This document shows, piece by piece, positions 38,701 through 51,035 of a stretch of 64,000 nt of DNA. Position 1 is the stretch's first letter. Every line of letters begins with the position of its first letter. Source of the stretch: Xylocopa sonorina (Eukaryota > Arthropoda > Insecta > Hymenoptera > Apidae); the NCBI RefSeq assembly GCF_050948175.1, contig NW_027490118.1, positions 310,001 to 374,000 on the forward strand, read 5' to 3'. The translations under genes and the position numbers were made by a program. The notes beneath the pieces are model-generated. The model had not been told where the DNA came from. It saw only the letters and a program-made list of their open reading frames with translations, and searched no databases.

Positions 38701-41700
38701 CCACCTACTTTTCACGTTTGCAATACTTTTAAATGTATGCGAGGTGTAATCGTCTGAGTTTTAAAATGATTACTTAGTGTTGATTATTATTTGGTAACTC
38801 GGTTATAAACATGTCTGCATAAGATTTAATCCATATGCTTATAAGCCTGAAAATTATGCAGTCATTTGTTAGTCACTTATTGCTCAAACGACAAAGATTC
38901 TGACCACTTCAAAATGGTTCACTTTCATCAATTTTCTTAAAATTGACATACGGTCCAACTGCTTGCATTAAAGACTGTAATTAAAGTTTTCAAAATATTT
39001 TACCTCATATAGATGAATTCTGGAATTGAAGGTTATTGTTTGATTTTTCTAACTCCTGTTTAGAACATCTTTCCATTGGAATGTTCAAGTATTTTTCATA
39101 TTCGTAATTATTGAAAATGTTTTGCTTGGTTCTTTAATTTAATATTTAGAATTTCCTGAGAAATATTTTTTATCGTAATGAACTATATAATTGCAATTAT
39201 AATTCTTTATGAAATAATAATAACAGAGAGGAATGTATCCATTCTTGTAGTTTTGTAAAGAGTATTTAATCTCACTATTTAAAATGAAACATTAACATTT
39301 GTTTATAATCGAATGGAATTTAATTACCTTTTGATTCAAATTCACAATGTTAATCTTCCGTAGTTCAACAATTCTGAGCTGTCCTCAGGAATCGCAGCTC
39401 AGTACTTATAAAATGGACGACAAACGAACAGCCTAACCAATTATAATCAAACCGATTTTTCAATACCAATATTATCATGTTTAACTTATTCTGCAAACTA
39501 TCAAAATGCCCTTCGAACAGTGTTTACTCACTTCCTTCCATCACTGTTTGCAATACGTAAGTTTCATTTACTATCAAAACCGTAAGTATTATCCCCTTCT
39601 TTTACTTCATGTAACCCTCAATGGCTTCATGTTACAGGTCGTTGAACTCGTTTTGAAATACTCTATCGTATTATGCAAGAATGAACATACCAATTCATTT
39701 TAAAAAATGAAGGTGACCTTCAAATGTCCAACATACCTCCACTTACAAAAAAACTATTTTCATCAACGTCTGGGCCCTTTGTGTTATGCAATTTTATTTC
39801 AGAAAAAATTTCTGTGAATCTTATAGCTTTGAGAATATCTGAGGTGCTAATTATTACTGTCCAACTGTATGTTGTTATGGATGTGTCCAGCAAGGCAACG
39901 ATGAACAAAGTTAAATTTAATATTACGATGTTTATTATACTATTTATAATATATGTGTTTTTCTGGAATTTAGCTCAAAAACAGTGTTTACGATGTCGGC
40001 AGATGAAGGTATTTGCCTTAGAATTCCAAGAGCTGACAATTTCGAAAGTAGAATATTTCTTTACTCCGCTAACCAAATCCTTGCAAACGTTAAGTAAAGT
40101 GCGTGTCTTTCAAAACAGTAAGATGCAAATTACGATACAACGATTCTGAGAAATGGTACGTGTCACTCTTTTTTAATTTCTGTTTTTGTAATCAAAGGAA
40201 ATTTAATTGAAATATCCTCAAAATTTAAGGACAAAAAGTTATTATAATCTTACGCAACATATATGATGGTGATAAAGGATAAGTATACGGAACTGAAAGT
40301 GGAAAGTAGCGAGCAGAAAAATAAACTGATAGAACTGTAAAGTAGATTGATACATTCCTGAAATGATGCTTCTACGTCAATAAAATCTGTTAAACAAAAA
40401 ACTATTGCACAAAATCAGGTATAATAAATATTACTTCTGGTCGAAAGCTATAATAGAATTGGACCGAAATGGATATAAAACAGGAAATAATATCTAATCG
40501 TTCTATTCTATGCAAAGGCAAATATTTCAACGAGAAAAAATGTATTACTTACAAATTACTTATGTTCGCAGAGAGCTCACTAATTCTGGCTTCTTGTCTT
40601 GCAGAAATAATCATTCATTTAACATGGAAAGAGGTCGAGGAATTGTAAGAGGTTTTGATATTCCATAGCCTCACTCTATACGTCGATTGGATCACGTAAA
40701 ACATCGGACACTAATTGCATCTACACATTCAGACCTTAACTATATAATTGCAACAACATATTTAATTCCGTTTTAGTAACATTTTTCTAATTGTTTATAT
40801 CTATGTCTAATAAATATATTAATCGAATAAGTTGCTTTACCAAAGAATAAAAGAATCTGAGTATTACAAATCTGAGCATTACATAACAAACGTGCATTAC
40901 ATATATAATGTAACATGTAACAAAATATGAAAACCACAAAGATCGTACATAAGTTAAATGCACAATGCGGTCATAGAGATGCAGAAGCGGCAAAAATTCC
41001 AGGCAATAATTAACAAAATTCAAAGAGGGGGAAGTGATGAAAATCCATCACCTTGACGATGATAAGAAACAAGTCTGCCTCATGCACTACAATATCCCAA
41101 GCAGCCAGCGATTGGCACGCCAATGACAACGGATGGAATGAATTCCGTGACAGAACTGTGCAAAGACAGTGCTCCTATACAGCTCTCGTAACGGCATACT
41201 ATTAGTACTGGGGCGACACTCGTATCACGGCACTATTAATGCACCGCGCTATAGCACACTGACTACACGGCCGTGCCAAGCTCACCATAGCTACACGCGT
41301 GGTAGTGGCGTAAGCTGACATTTACTAATGGGGAAGCTGTTACTATACAAATTATAAGCGAATATGAAAAATGACTAACCTAAGCAGTTTATTTATTTTG
41401 ATTCCAAAATAGATACAACGGCACGAAACAAAGGTATAAGAACTCGATTTTATTATTTTCTATAAACTAGCTCGATACGGCGATTTTTTTCCATAAAGAC
41501 GTTAATTACAGTATCATAAAAATATACACATTCATTTTATATAATTATATGTTGTTCGATTCATCGTTACAAATTCATGCAATTGAGGGTTATATTAAAT
41601 ACGATGACAGCATGTTATTTAAGCAATTGCACAAGGCGAAGTTAGGGACGCAACAGCATGAATTTTTATTTTATAAGTAATATTGTTGTTATAAATAATA

Positions 41701-44700
41701 TTTTTAGTTTATGATGGTTTGAAAGAAATATATACGACTCTCTCAATAACAATAAATATAGGAAAACGACTATCAAAATATCTATCAGTATTCATACGTT
41801 GAATGTCTACTGACATCTAACGGTTCTAATTTGTATGAAAGCACAGGTTCCCCATTGCCAAATTTGATGCTGCGTCATTGCTGAGGAGATTCATGAATGG
41901 GGCGATGACACGCGTGTCACAGTGGTGCTGGCGCTGCGCGATACACACGGCGTGTTACGCTAGTCTAGAACGTGCTGGTAAGACGTTCTGGCATTTTAGT
42001 TAACGAATCCGGTCACAGATGACTACGAATCAGTTGACACTCCTTGGAAGTGGCAATATAGTGCCGGCATGGTGTTGCTACCATCTTGCCGTTTATTATC
42101 TGGGATGCTTTTTAGTGCATTATTCGGAATTGAATTTGAACACATATCTACTTAATCGCGAATTTGTATGTACATAATTATACATGACTGCATAAAAACA
42201 ATTTCATACACTTTTATAATCAATGCGATATGAGAATATAAGACGAAGAACTATCCACTCGTATCAGGAGTAAAAACAGCAGTTCATATAAGAGTTCATT
42301 AAGCAGTTCATATACCAAGTGACAGCACATAATATATTACTGAAAGTATAATGATATGAATAGCAAGAAAAACATATTTATTTGTTAGATGTTTATAGAT
42401 TCAAATTTAAAAGACCAAGTCACATTTAATATATTATTGTTTAACAAGATGATATAATGTTGTTTCAGATAGGCGTGGAGAACTAGCTGGTACTTCTGTC
42501 GATGTAATTTCATTTCTTCTGGATACAGTAAATACACATTTGCAATCTAAGCATGTTTCATTAGATCTGGTGTCATCTCCAAATTTTAAAAAGGGATGAT
42601 GGCAGTAGAAGTTGGTTCAGCATCAGGTGATAAACATATGCAACAAGCAAAGCGACGTAAACGGATTTAAAATGTTCAAGATTATATAAATTAAACTATT
42701 ACACTTTTTTAATCCATGTAGCGTTTCTGTTCTTTGTAACTTGCAAAGAGTCTTAAGAATATAACGCAATGTAAAGAAGTTTGGAAACAAAGAAGGCTGG
42801 CCTTAATCTCAGATAAAGGAACCTTGGTATCTGCTGGGTATCGTGGTTAACGGCCTGCTGTGATAAGGGACATGTCATTCAGTTTTAGTGTTCTAAACGA
42901 GAACAATTCAAATAAATCTGGAGTCAACACATCCGAAGAAAAATTCTTCCAGTGAAGAATGCTGTCTGCTGTGCAATAGCACCTTCACATCCACTTGATA
43001 TTCTACAGAAAATCTTATGCCAGTTTTTAACTATGAAACCTATTATGTGGTATTTCAGCAACTGCTACAGAAATTACGTCAAAATTGCAGCACGCAGGTG
43101 TGTAAATATCACTTCGTGATCTCATTTCATTTTGGCAGTTATACTTGTATGTAAGCAACCATCCAGGCATAAAGCTTGATAATCTTTCAACTATAAAATA
43201 ATTATGATACATTAGACTTTTTGCTGGAGTTGGTCTATTTTATCATTTTCGGAACTTGTGGAAATGTTGAATATGAATAACTATGTTCATTTTATTATAA
43301 ATGTATGGGTAAAGTTCAACCTATATAAATAAATATTTTCATACGTAATTTATTTAATTTTTATCATTTAGCGTTACGAGACATATTACAAAAATATATA
43401 AAAATATATTTTACTTCAGTATTTTTAATATTTTAAATAATTTATATTATCGTATTAAGCTTTTACAAAAAGTAACAAAACTTTTATAAGTAGGAATAAT
43501 TTTTCCTTAATTAGTTAATATGTCGGTTCTTTTTAAGAAAACGCTATTTAATTTTTCAAAGTAAGTTTCGACTTTAAATTGACCATTAATTTCACTAATT
43601 TCATTGCTCTTCATAGATCACCGCTAATTTTCAACTTTCCCATTACGGCTTCGTCGATGCAAATTTTAATTCTCCGAAAAATATATAATATTATGTTATA
43701 AGTAAAATTATTTTGCATTTCTAATTGATTGAACGTAAAAAATATATTTTTTTCATGAGATAGCATTGCGAGAAAATTTTGAGAATCCATTGTTAATTTT
43801 GTACCTAGTGGTTGACTAGGTTCTCTTCTCCCTGCCGCACATTTCCACCATTTTTAAGATCCAAGAATCGTGTAGCTGCTTCGTCACTATTAATGTTTAC
43901 GAAATTTACATATTGTAAATTTCTGCAAAAGTGATATTAATTAACTCTTTAATTATGTTTGTTCGGGCAATTAATCAGACTGATCTATGATGTGCTGTAA
44001 TGTACGAGATCTAATAAATTTTTTTTTAACATATAATTTTTTAACAATATAGTATTTGAGCTTACAGTCTTGTTAACGAACTCGCTGTTTAAATTAGTTT
44101 GGATGACAATTAATATTTGCATGATCTTTTCCTCTGATTTATCTGTATAATTTGTTCGTTCTTTTCAATTGTCTTATTTAATTATCCAAATCTATATGTT
44201 CCAAATTCTCCTCTCGGAAGGTATCAGGCAACAATTTATCTTATCAATAATATTTATATTCTGCAAAATAAATTGATTTGTTTACTAAAATATAAATTAT
44301 ACATTCATGTATTAATTCTAAACCTTCAGTTAATTATTCACACCTGGATTATACGCATAATGGGTAAAATCAGACATTCCTTCAGCTTTTTAATATTGCC
44401 TCATCGATTAAAGACTGATTAGTAACAGATTTACTGTCTTTGTAAAATAAAAGCGTACATTGCATCACCCATTATTTCCAGCTTCCCACTATAATTTTGT
44501 GATTCTGAACCCACAAACATCTCTATCGCAGCCATATGTATACCTGAAACAACGCGTACGTAAGGCAATCTCAAAATGAGAGAATTATTTTTCTTAACAA
44601 TGAAATTAGAAATATATATAATTTACTGCTGTCTTTGACAAGACTGCATTCACAGCAATACCATCATTTTCATATTCATCGGCCCTTTCAAGAGCACACA

Positions 44701-45180
44701 TTAACATTCTAAACTTGGACATTATATAATCGACACAAGTTTGAAACCATATTCGTTTAATTTTTATAATTAGTGGTGGACTGATATTTATTATATGAGG
44801 ATTTGCACCTTTCTTTAAATATGGTAAGCATACCTTGGACCTGAAAATAAGTATTTTGCCATATTAGTGAATTTTATTTCTACAACTAAAACCTGTTCCT
44901 CTAGAATTAATATTATTCACAAGATTATAATTTTTCATACCTATGGATTCCATGCCTGGTTTAAGTAATAGGGCTAGCATTATTAACACTTTCAGGACTG
45001 AGCTGTGTGGCAAATGGTTTTGTGAGAACCCATATGTAGTGTTCGTTATTGTCAGGCCGGTGGAGCCATCTCTGTGAAAATTGCTCAACCTGTTCGCAAT
45101 TCTGTTTCAGCATTGTTTGAAGAGATGGCGAAACGAGTCAATATATGCCTACGGATGGGTGTTCCCATTAAGAATAGCTT
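38701..45180. other. AT-rich stretch without a recognisable gene
   Basis: About 6.5 kb of mostly AT-rich sequence with short scattered open frames and two GC-richer islets (41080-41340 and 41870-42080). The longest frame, 39724-40149 (141 codons, hydrophobic middle), and a short frame at 39506 with donor-like GTAAGT at 39557 and acceptor-like ACAG at 39634-39637 could be gene debris, but I recognise no family. A perfect 14-bp palindrome, TGACACGCGTGTCA, lies at 41906-41919. Nothing here supports a CDS call. Confidence 0.5.
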
Positions 45181-45184
45181 ATAA

Positions 45185-45500
45185 GTAACCGATGGATGTT
45201 GGCGGTTACTCACAGCCGACCGATGGCTGGTGCTGCTTGTGCTTAATAATCCATAAATTATCGACGACTGATGTGACCAACAACCGATAAAGCAAATTTT
45301 CATATACAGCTGGTGCAAGCAATAGTAGGTAATTCAAAATTTATCAACAACTGGTATTGCCTGCGGGCCGTAACTCACGATATAACGACAGTAGGTAATC
45401 CCCGCGGTAAATAACTTATGATATAATAACGGCTGGTGTTGCGAATAGTCTGAAATTCAAGAACTATCAACGGATGGTATTGCCAGCGATCGGTAATTCA
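45185..45500. repeat. Degenerate minisatellite, unit about 45 bp
   Basis: Imperfect repeats of a phrase like AACGGCTGGTGTTGC followed by GGTAATTCA and ATAACTTAT. Copies are visible near 45220, 45305, 45350, 45425 and 45470, with the unit length varying. The two minus-strand open frames here are repeat readings. Confidence 0.5.
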
Positions 45501-45504
45501 TCTC

Positions 45505-45690
45505 TTATGTGGCTTAATTTAATCTAACATCCTCTAAACTTAATTTAAACCTAGCTAACCTCAGTTACACATAATCTGACTTAACCTGCTTTCACTCAAT
45601 TCTAACCCAATCTAACACAATGTAACATTACCTTTCTTAAACTTTAAGAAATCAAACCTACGCTTTCTTAAATCTAACACAACATAATAT
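45505..45690. repeat. CTAAC-rich degenerate repeat
   Basis: A run rich in AATCTAAC, CTAACCT, TTAACCT and CTAACCC with no fixed period. It resembles decayed CCTAA-type sequence (the complement of the common insect telomere repeat TTAGG), but no two perfect pentamers stand in tandem for long. It directly precedes the R1-type element. Confidence 0.45.
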
Positions 45691-46401
45691 TATAGTCGAC
45701 GGGTTCAAACAGAGTGGGGCTGCATTGAATACAGTAGCGCCTTCGGTTAAATGAAAACGAACAGTCGGAGAAGAATAAAACATTACTAACAAATCGTACG
45801 GAAATCAGATATTTCGACGCGTGTCCAATATACATCTAACTAAACCATAATTCGAAGAATACAAAGGATAAGTGGAAATATTCTCCAATATGTGACACTT
45901 ACAAATCAGCGGATGCAAGGGAGAACACTCGATCTCGGAGTAGCGAGACCGGGGCGCCATCATGAAGTAATCCTATAACGCTGGATCCGGAATGGCGCAG
46001 GGAGGAAATGTGGAGGATAGAGAGCATAAAATAACAACAACATAACTAAAGAGGAAGAAAAAGAAAATCTGTGCAAACATTGCATTTATTAAGGGGAAAT
46101 CCTACAAATATCAAACAACTGATTATATACCATACCGTCAGGAAAGGTACAGCGAAATAGACCATATCGTGAGAGAAAATAACAAAATCGAGAAACTTAA
46201 AAAGAAAATAATACTTCAGACTGAACGAATCACTGATTCTGGCAAGCTTAATGGAAACCGCGACTACGAATCGGTTATAGTATAAGATAGATGCTGGTCG
46301 CGGTTCAAGTATACCGGGGGGTCCCTCGCCCGCATCAGGGCAGGAAGTAGGATGGTGGAGGGCTTGCAGCCCCCCACCCCCCTCCAACCATCACCGCCGG
46401 C

Positions 46402-47554
46402 GTGAGCGAGGCTGCTATGCATATGCTGCTGAAAGGTGCTGCTGGCTCGCGATTCGGAATCAGCCTCATCGAGTCCTCGCAGAAGATTAAAGGTTGGGCA
46501 GGCGGTTCGGAGCCCCTGTCGATGACACAAAAGGATAGAAAAATAGAGAAGAATACGAAATGCGTATATAAAGAAGAAGAAGAAAGCCTCGGGAAGCGCA
46601 GACATAAAAAGAGAAGCATTAGGAGCCGAAGTAAGGGAACCAAAAAGAAGAGCAGGATAATGGAAAAGCTACTGATAAGAATAACGTCCTCACTTTCAAA
46701 TAGAAGAGTAGGCAGCCACATATCAGACGTAATGATAGATATTATGAGCGAGAATACGACGAAGGTAATGACATATTAGAAAACGTTAATGGGAGACATG
46801 AGGCATATAAAAAGAACTGGGATCGAACACTTGATGGAACTAGTGGCGAACGGTACAGAGAAAAATGAAGCAATTAAAGGAGCAGTAACCATTCGAGGAC
46901 AAACAATGGGATGAGGAAAAGCAGGAGTAATGACAGAAATACGAAAAGATGACGCAAGAAAATCGAGAGCGGGAGATATAATCCTGGAATTTAACAAGAA
47001 AAAAGGTGTACAAAACATAATAAAGGAGATAAAAGAAACTCTAAAAAAAGAATTCGAAGAGAAACATACGAGTGCGAGTATAATGCTCCAACTAAGGGAC
47101 ATATACCCGTTATGTGACCAGAGAAGGAATGAATGATTACATAAAACGAACACTAAAAATAATCGAAGGAAAGGAGAGCGGTATAAACGTCAAGTTGTTG
47201 AAACAAATGTGGAGAGGCTACCGAGTCGCGTTAGTTGAATTTGGACAGGAATACAGTAAAAAGCTGGAGAAGGTCCAACGACTCAGAATAGCATTAACAC
47301 CTTGTCTCTGCAAAGTGCTACCGAGAATAGAGAGATGCTTCAAATGTCATAAACTGGGACATATCGGCAGATATTGCGAAGAAGTTAAAGATAATAAGGG
47401 AATCTGCAGAAGATGCGGATCTGAGATTTATACGATGATCGGTTGCATCGCGAATAAACCGAAGTGTATCATGTACAGCAAGGCAGGAAAAAGGAATCCG
47501 TACATTAGACACGTTACCGGACTTTTAATTGTCCGGCCTACAGAAAGGCGTTGA
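46402..47554 (+). pseudogene. R1-type ORF1 (Gag-like, zinc-knuckle) pseudogene
   Basis: ORF1 of the R1-type element; in intact relatives this RNA-binding protein forms the particle that carries element RNA to the nucleus. It is split into three frames: 46402-46779, 46930-47136 and 47114-47554, so frameshifts lie near 46780-46930 and 47110. The first part is rich in Lys, Arg and Glu. The last part has a canonical CCHC knuckle, CFKCHKLGHIGRYC (CX2CX4HX4C). A second knuckle, CRRCGSEIYTMIGC, has Tyr in place of His, and a third (CIMYSKAGK) has lost its second Cys. The start is provisional, as the first Met in the open region. ORF2 begins about 20 bp downstream. Confidence 0.78.
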
Positions 47555-47575
47555 TAGAAAAGAACGGGAAACGAA

Positions 47576-48280
47576 TATGGAATTGAAAGTCCTACAAATC
47601 TATCTGAACCTATTCCGAATCTCGTAAAATATCATGCAGCAAATGCGAATGATTCAAGAGACAGACGTGGTAATAATATCGGAAGCACACAAGATGGAAG
47701 AATACTGACTGCAAAACGAGAACGGTGACACTGCGACATGGATAACCGGTATTAATCGAAAATGTTTCACATATGGCACCACATATTCCTCGATCGGAAT
47801 CGTTCATGCAATGGTCGAAGGAACAAAAGCTATAAGCTGCTACTTCTCCCCGAATAGGAACGGGAAGAAATCGAAGAATATATAAACCAAATTGAGGTTA
47901 GCATAGAAAAGGTAGAGAAAGGAAACAGAATAATAATCGCAGGTGACCTGAACGGAAGATCGGTAATCTGGGGTAGCAAGAAGAACAACCATAGAGAGGA
48001 AGAGATCATCAAAATGGCTGTAAGAAACGACCTAATCGCGACCAATCCGAAGGAAGGCTATACATACTTTGAGAATCGAAACAAATCGAAAGTAGACATA
48101 ATGTTGATAGGAGGTTGCATATATGTTAAGTTGCGTAAAGCAGAATTGGTTGAGATATTTTCAGCGTCGGACTGTCAATACGTACTACATACATTCCAAA
48201 GTGCGAATTACAAGAATAACGAAGAGGGATTTGCAAGCCTCGATGGAAACAAAGCGAACTGGGGCCAAGCAAATAAATAA
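47576..48280 (+). pseudogene. R1-type ORF2 fragment: APE-like endonuclease domain
   Basis: Remnant of the element's second protein, which nicks target DNA before reverse transcription. Starting near 47576, translation shows the endonuclease landmarks in order: VVIISEAHK with the catalytic Glu near 47670-47690, then IIIAGDLNGRS with the Asp/Asn pair near 47940, and the DLIATNPKEGYTYFENRN stretch typical of the C-terminal part. Stop codons interrupt it near 47625 and 47707, and a frame change lies near 47860. The open part continues at 48014-48280. No reverse transcriptase motif follows, so at least the downstream two thirds of ORF2 are gone. Confidence 0.78.
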
Positions 48281-48289
48281 TCGACTTAT

Positions 48290-48545
48290 ACTATAAAGAT
48301 ATTTATTTTTATCTAGAAGGGATGATCTATTTTTACGTAATTAAAATATATGATAAGTGTAATTATATAAAGCAATTTGAAATATTCAATTAAAAGATCA
48401 TGAAATGATATGAAATTAGATAGGGTTTCAGATGTAATGGAGTATCTGAAGGAGATATTGTATTTAGAAATAACTAAAATATTAAATATGTATTAATATT
48501 TATACTAATTTGAAATATTTACTTGAAAAATCATCAAAGCATGTG
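48290..48545 (+). repeat. AT-rich satellite, second location (two units)
   Basis: Two units of the same repeat as 33445-33918: GATAGGGTTTCAGATG, TAATGGAGTATCTGAAGGAG and AATAACTAAAATATTAAATA. It joins the broken 3' end of the R1-type element. Confidence 0.75.
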
Positions 48546-48813
48546 GTCCAGCGAGTGGGGGATTAACGGATCGTGCGAGGAGCATGCGGCTTAATGTGTG
48601 TAACTTGGATTTATGAATTCTTATATGCAGCAATACATTAGTCCGGATATAGTATTGTGGAGGAGGGTTCGTTATTTGAATGATCTGACTAAGTCGTAGG
48701 TTGTTCACTTTTCTCTTTATTCTGGAGCGACTGCACTCGGCAAGTTCTCGAGATCAACTGTGTCTTTTTTGGTTCTCTCGTGTGCAGCCTCGTTTGTACA
48801 AATCTTTCCGTTG
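48546..48813. other. Unassigned spacer
   Basis: About 270 bp of intermediate GC content between AT-rich satellite and the hairpin zone. No gene, repeat unit or transposon end was recognised. It may belong to the inverted LTR-A fragment. Confidence 0.3.
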
Positions 48814-48917
48814 CATGATTGGCTAAGTCGGTGCTTCGACCTTAGCCAATCATGTATTTGTTTATCTAGGTGCCGCCTCTTCTTGCGCCCTTAGCGCGTT
48901 TGCTTGGAAGGGCGGCA
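48814..48917. repeat. Two consecutive bulged hairpins
   Basis: First hairpin at 48814-48854: CATGATTGGCTAAGTCG pairs with CGACCTTAGCCAATCATG, leaving one extra base and a 6-base loop. Second at 48871-48917: TGCCGCCTCTT pairs with AAGGGCGGCA, again with one extra base, around a 26-base loop. The first stem holds an inverted CCAAT-like pair. They lie at the inner edge of the inverted LTR-A copy and could be LTR structure. Confidence 0.7.
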
Positions 48918-49670
48918 GCAGGTATAGTGGGGGCATTTTGTTATTTTAACATTTGGCAATGTAGCGGGGTTTCCGCTGGGTCTGGTTCCTCTCACGTCAA
49001 GACTGTAGCCTCTTGACCGTAGGCCTAGACCCTTTTTGGAAACCCTCGGTTTATGGAGTCCGCGTGTGTTACTGAGGTCGTCGACTAAGATTTACAACTA
49101 ACAAGTGGAGAAAGTTCGCTAAGGACGTCTTCTCAAAAGTAACTTATTTGTGCACATACCATAAATCGTGCTAGCTGCTTGTAGCGAAAAAGGTCTTCTA
49201 TTATACCTGGATGCTAGCCGCTACAGTATATATTTGTATGTAAGAGGCTTAAGAGTAGAATACAGGTTCTGGTAAAGTCGGATCCCTGAACTGGAGGAGT
49301 CCCCATTGAGGTGATGGGCTGCGACTGCGCCTTTCAGCAGGACGAAATCACCGGTGCGAGGTAGACGAGGGTGTTCGTCTTTGGTGCGAGCGAGGCAGAT
49401 ATATACTCGTTAGTGGGAGTGAGACAGTAGTGCTCCTCGGTGAGATTAAAACAGCGATGCCTGGTATAAACTAGCTATATATTCCTGTTGGTTCGAGTAA
49501 CGCAGCGGTACTTGGTGTGTGTAAGCGCGTGCAGGTGTGCGCGCGTGAACGCTGCCGGTTGCCGGTGCTGTAGGCGAGCGCGGCAGATTGCCTGAGTCCA
49601 GAGGTTGATGATCGAAGTGCGAGCAGGCTCATGTGTGGAATGGGTGGCAGGCGCTACGCAAGACGTTACT
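48860..49670 (-). mobile_element. LTR-A copy 5, inverted, 5' portion
   Basis: On the minus strand from 49670 it reads GTAACGTC, then GCGTAGCGCCTGCCACCCA, matching the starts at 19090 and 29857, with the first base changed from T to A. Downstream it matches copy 3 (CAGTTCAGGGATCC against CAGTTCAAGGAACC, and CTCGCTCGCACC repeats). The donor-like site and the terminal GTGACA are absent. The inner boundary is approximate. Confidence 0.68.
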
Positions 49671-49674
49671 TGAA

Positions 49675-49888
49675 TTTGTTGCATGAATTTATAGAACTCA
49701 CATTCCTCTCAAGAGCAGAAGCAGATAAGCAGAATGCAATGCACAGAACATTACAAATAACTTACATTGAAACGTTAAAATGAGATGGGCTATCGGGTTG
49801 TATGAAGCATTAGAACTCTCATGCATTGGCACGTAGACACTGTAAAGCGCCATTACATTGCATGCAACCGTAGGATTCATAGAATTCG
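49675..49888 (+). repeat. Satellite subfamily C, single plus-oriented monomer
   Basis: One monomer with C marks (AGCAGATAAGCAGAATGCAAT, GTAAAGCGCCAT). It ends at an abrupt orientation switch near 49888-49895. Confidence 0.75.
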
Positions 49889-49892
49889 TAAG

Positions 49893-50725
49893 TATGGAAA
49901 AAATAGAGTTCAAACGTTTCATGTATCGCAATGACACATTTTATTCCAACGTTTCAAAGCAAGCAAGTTTGCAATGTCCAATGCAATGCAATATGCTCGC
50001 CTGCTAGTCCTCTTCAGAAGAATCAGATTACGAATAACGAACGCGTCATAGATCGCGATAGTGCATTTTATTTCAACGTTTCAAAGTAGGTGAGTTGTAA
50101 CGTATTTTGCAATGGATTATGCTTATCTGCTTCTACACTTCAAAACAATGTGTTCTAGTATTTCATTCAGCGCAATGTCTCATCTCATTCCAATGTTACA
50201 TGCTCAGATGTAATATTCTGTGCAACGCGTTATGTTTATCTGCATCTACACTTCAAAAGAATGTGAAACCTGGACCACCTTGCAAGGGGATAGCGTTTCT
50301 AGATGTTTTCGTGTCGATGCGATAGATTTCTAATACCCTAAACCGTAGCCTTCTAAACATAGCATTATGCTCTTCTGCTTCTATACTTGCAAAGAATGTG
50401 AATTCTACAGTTCAATGCAAAATGATGGCGCTTCACATTGTTTTCGTGTCAATACAGTAGATGTCCAATGCTCCAACGTTCAAAGTAAGCAAGCTGAAAT
50501 CTTCTATGCATAACATTATACTTATCTTGTTCTACGTTTTAAAGAGTGTGTATTCTACAGGTCCGTGCAAAGGGAAGGTGCTTCATAGCGTCTGCGTTTC
50601 ATAGTGGTAGGGTTCAAATGGTTGATGCAATGCGATGGCGCATCTCATTCCATTGTTTCAAGATAAGCAAGTTGTTATTTTCTATGTACATCATTATGCT
50701 TATCTGCTTGTACACTTTAAAATTT
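49893..50725 (-). repeat. Satellite subfamily C, minus orientation
   Basis: Four to five monomers with ATTATGCTTATCTGCTTCTA, GCGATGGCGCATCTCATT and CAACGTTTCAAAGTA. The block is cut by the older piggyBac copy within the phrase CTTGTACACTTT. Confidence 0.83.
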
Positions 50726-51015
50726 TTTTCGTGTAAACACCCACTGGCCAGGAAGCCTGTGACAGAGAACAAACTGAACACTATTATTGGAGTCCTGCTT
50801 ATACTGGTTGTAGCGCCCCTACCTGAAATTAGATTATGTTGGTCTCAAAAGGAAATGTATACAAACATTTGAAAAAAACGCGATGAAGCGCGATCGGTTT
50901 ATATCGATACTTGGATATTTTCATTTCACCATTATTTCTACGGCTAGGACTGAGGATCGTTTGTATAAACTTAGAATTATTGTTAACTCAATTGTCTACA
51001 CTTTCGAAAATAATA
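50720..51015 (+). pseudogene. piggyBac family 2, copy A: N-proximal transposase fragment
   Basis: Decayed piece of a piggyBac transposase upstream of the catalytic core. Recognisable pieces are NTIIGVLLILVVAPLPEIRLCWSQ, and, in another frame from 50883, RDRFISILGYFHF followed by DRLYKLRIIVNSI. These correspond to the family's conserved 'RDRF...ILRYFHF' and 'DRLYKLR' stretch. The minus-strand copy B at 62500-63313 carries the same stretch. There are frameshifts near 50870 and 50940. The gene is interrupted at TTAA 51016-51019 by the 2112-bp piggyBac and resumes at 53136. Confidence 0.8.
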
Positions 51016-51019
51016 TTAA

Positions 51020-51035
51020 CACGTTGAGTGCTACG
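51020..51035 (+). repeat. Left terminal inverted repeat of piggyBac family 1
   Basis: CACGTTGAGTGCTACG, directly after TTAA, matches the right end exactly over 16 bases. Beyond that the two ends diverge. Confidence 0.93.

Larger units (their letters stand above)
45695..48285 (+). mobile_element. R1-clade non-LTR retrotransposon, 3'-truncated
   Basis: The 5' region (45695-46400) matches the minus strand at 63313-63840. It is followed by a lysine-rich ORF1 with zinc knuckles and the start of ORF2, the endonuclease. The order and spacing fit the R1 clade, which also holds telomere-targeted relatives. Reverse transcriptase and 3' UTR are absent: the element stops near 48285 and AT-rich satellite follows. 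It is not inserted in 28S rDNA. All coding parts are broken. Confidence 0.82.

Noticed and set aside
39483..40149. Possible small gene: TATA-like signal near 39408, start at 39506, GT at 39557, AG at 39637, then a 141-codon frame at 39724
   Set aside because: The spliced frame stops after a few dozen codons, the second frame is not joined to it by a convincing splice, and no family is recognisable on either strand.
41870..42080. GC-rich islet with a 14-bp palindrome as a transposon or regulatory site
   Set aside because: No ends, target duplication or second copy could be identified in the window.
43027..43212. 61-codon minus-strand frame in the AT-rich stretch
   Set aside because: Short, isolated, with no domain and no supporting splice or promoter signals.
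46046..46721. Overlapping minus-strand frames of 113-128 codons
   Set aside because: They are antisense readings of the R1-type 5' region and lysine-rich ORF1; their Phe/Leu-rich make-up is the complement of that sequence.
45695..48285. Active retrotransposon
   Set aside because: Stops, frameshifts, altered zinc-knuckle residues and absence of reverse transcriptase rule out autonomy.
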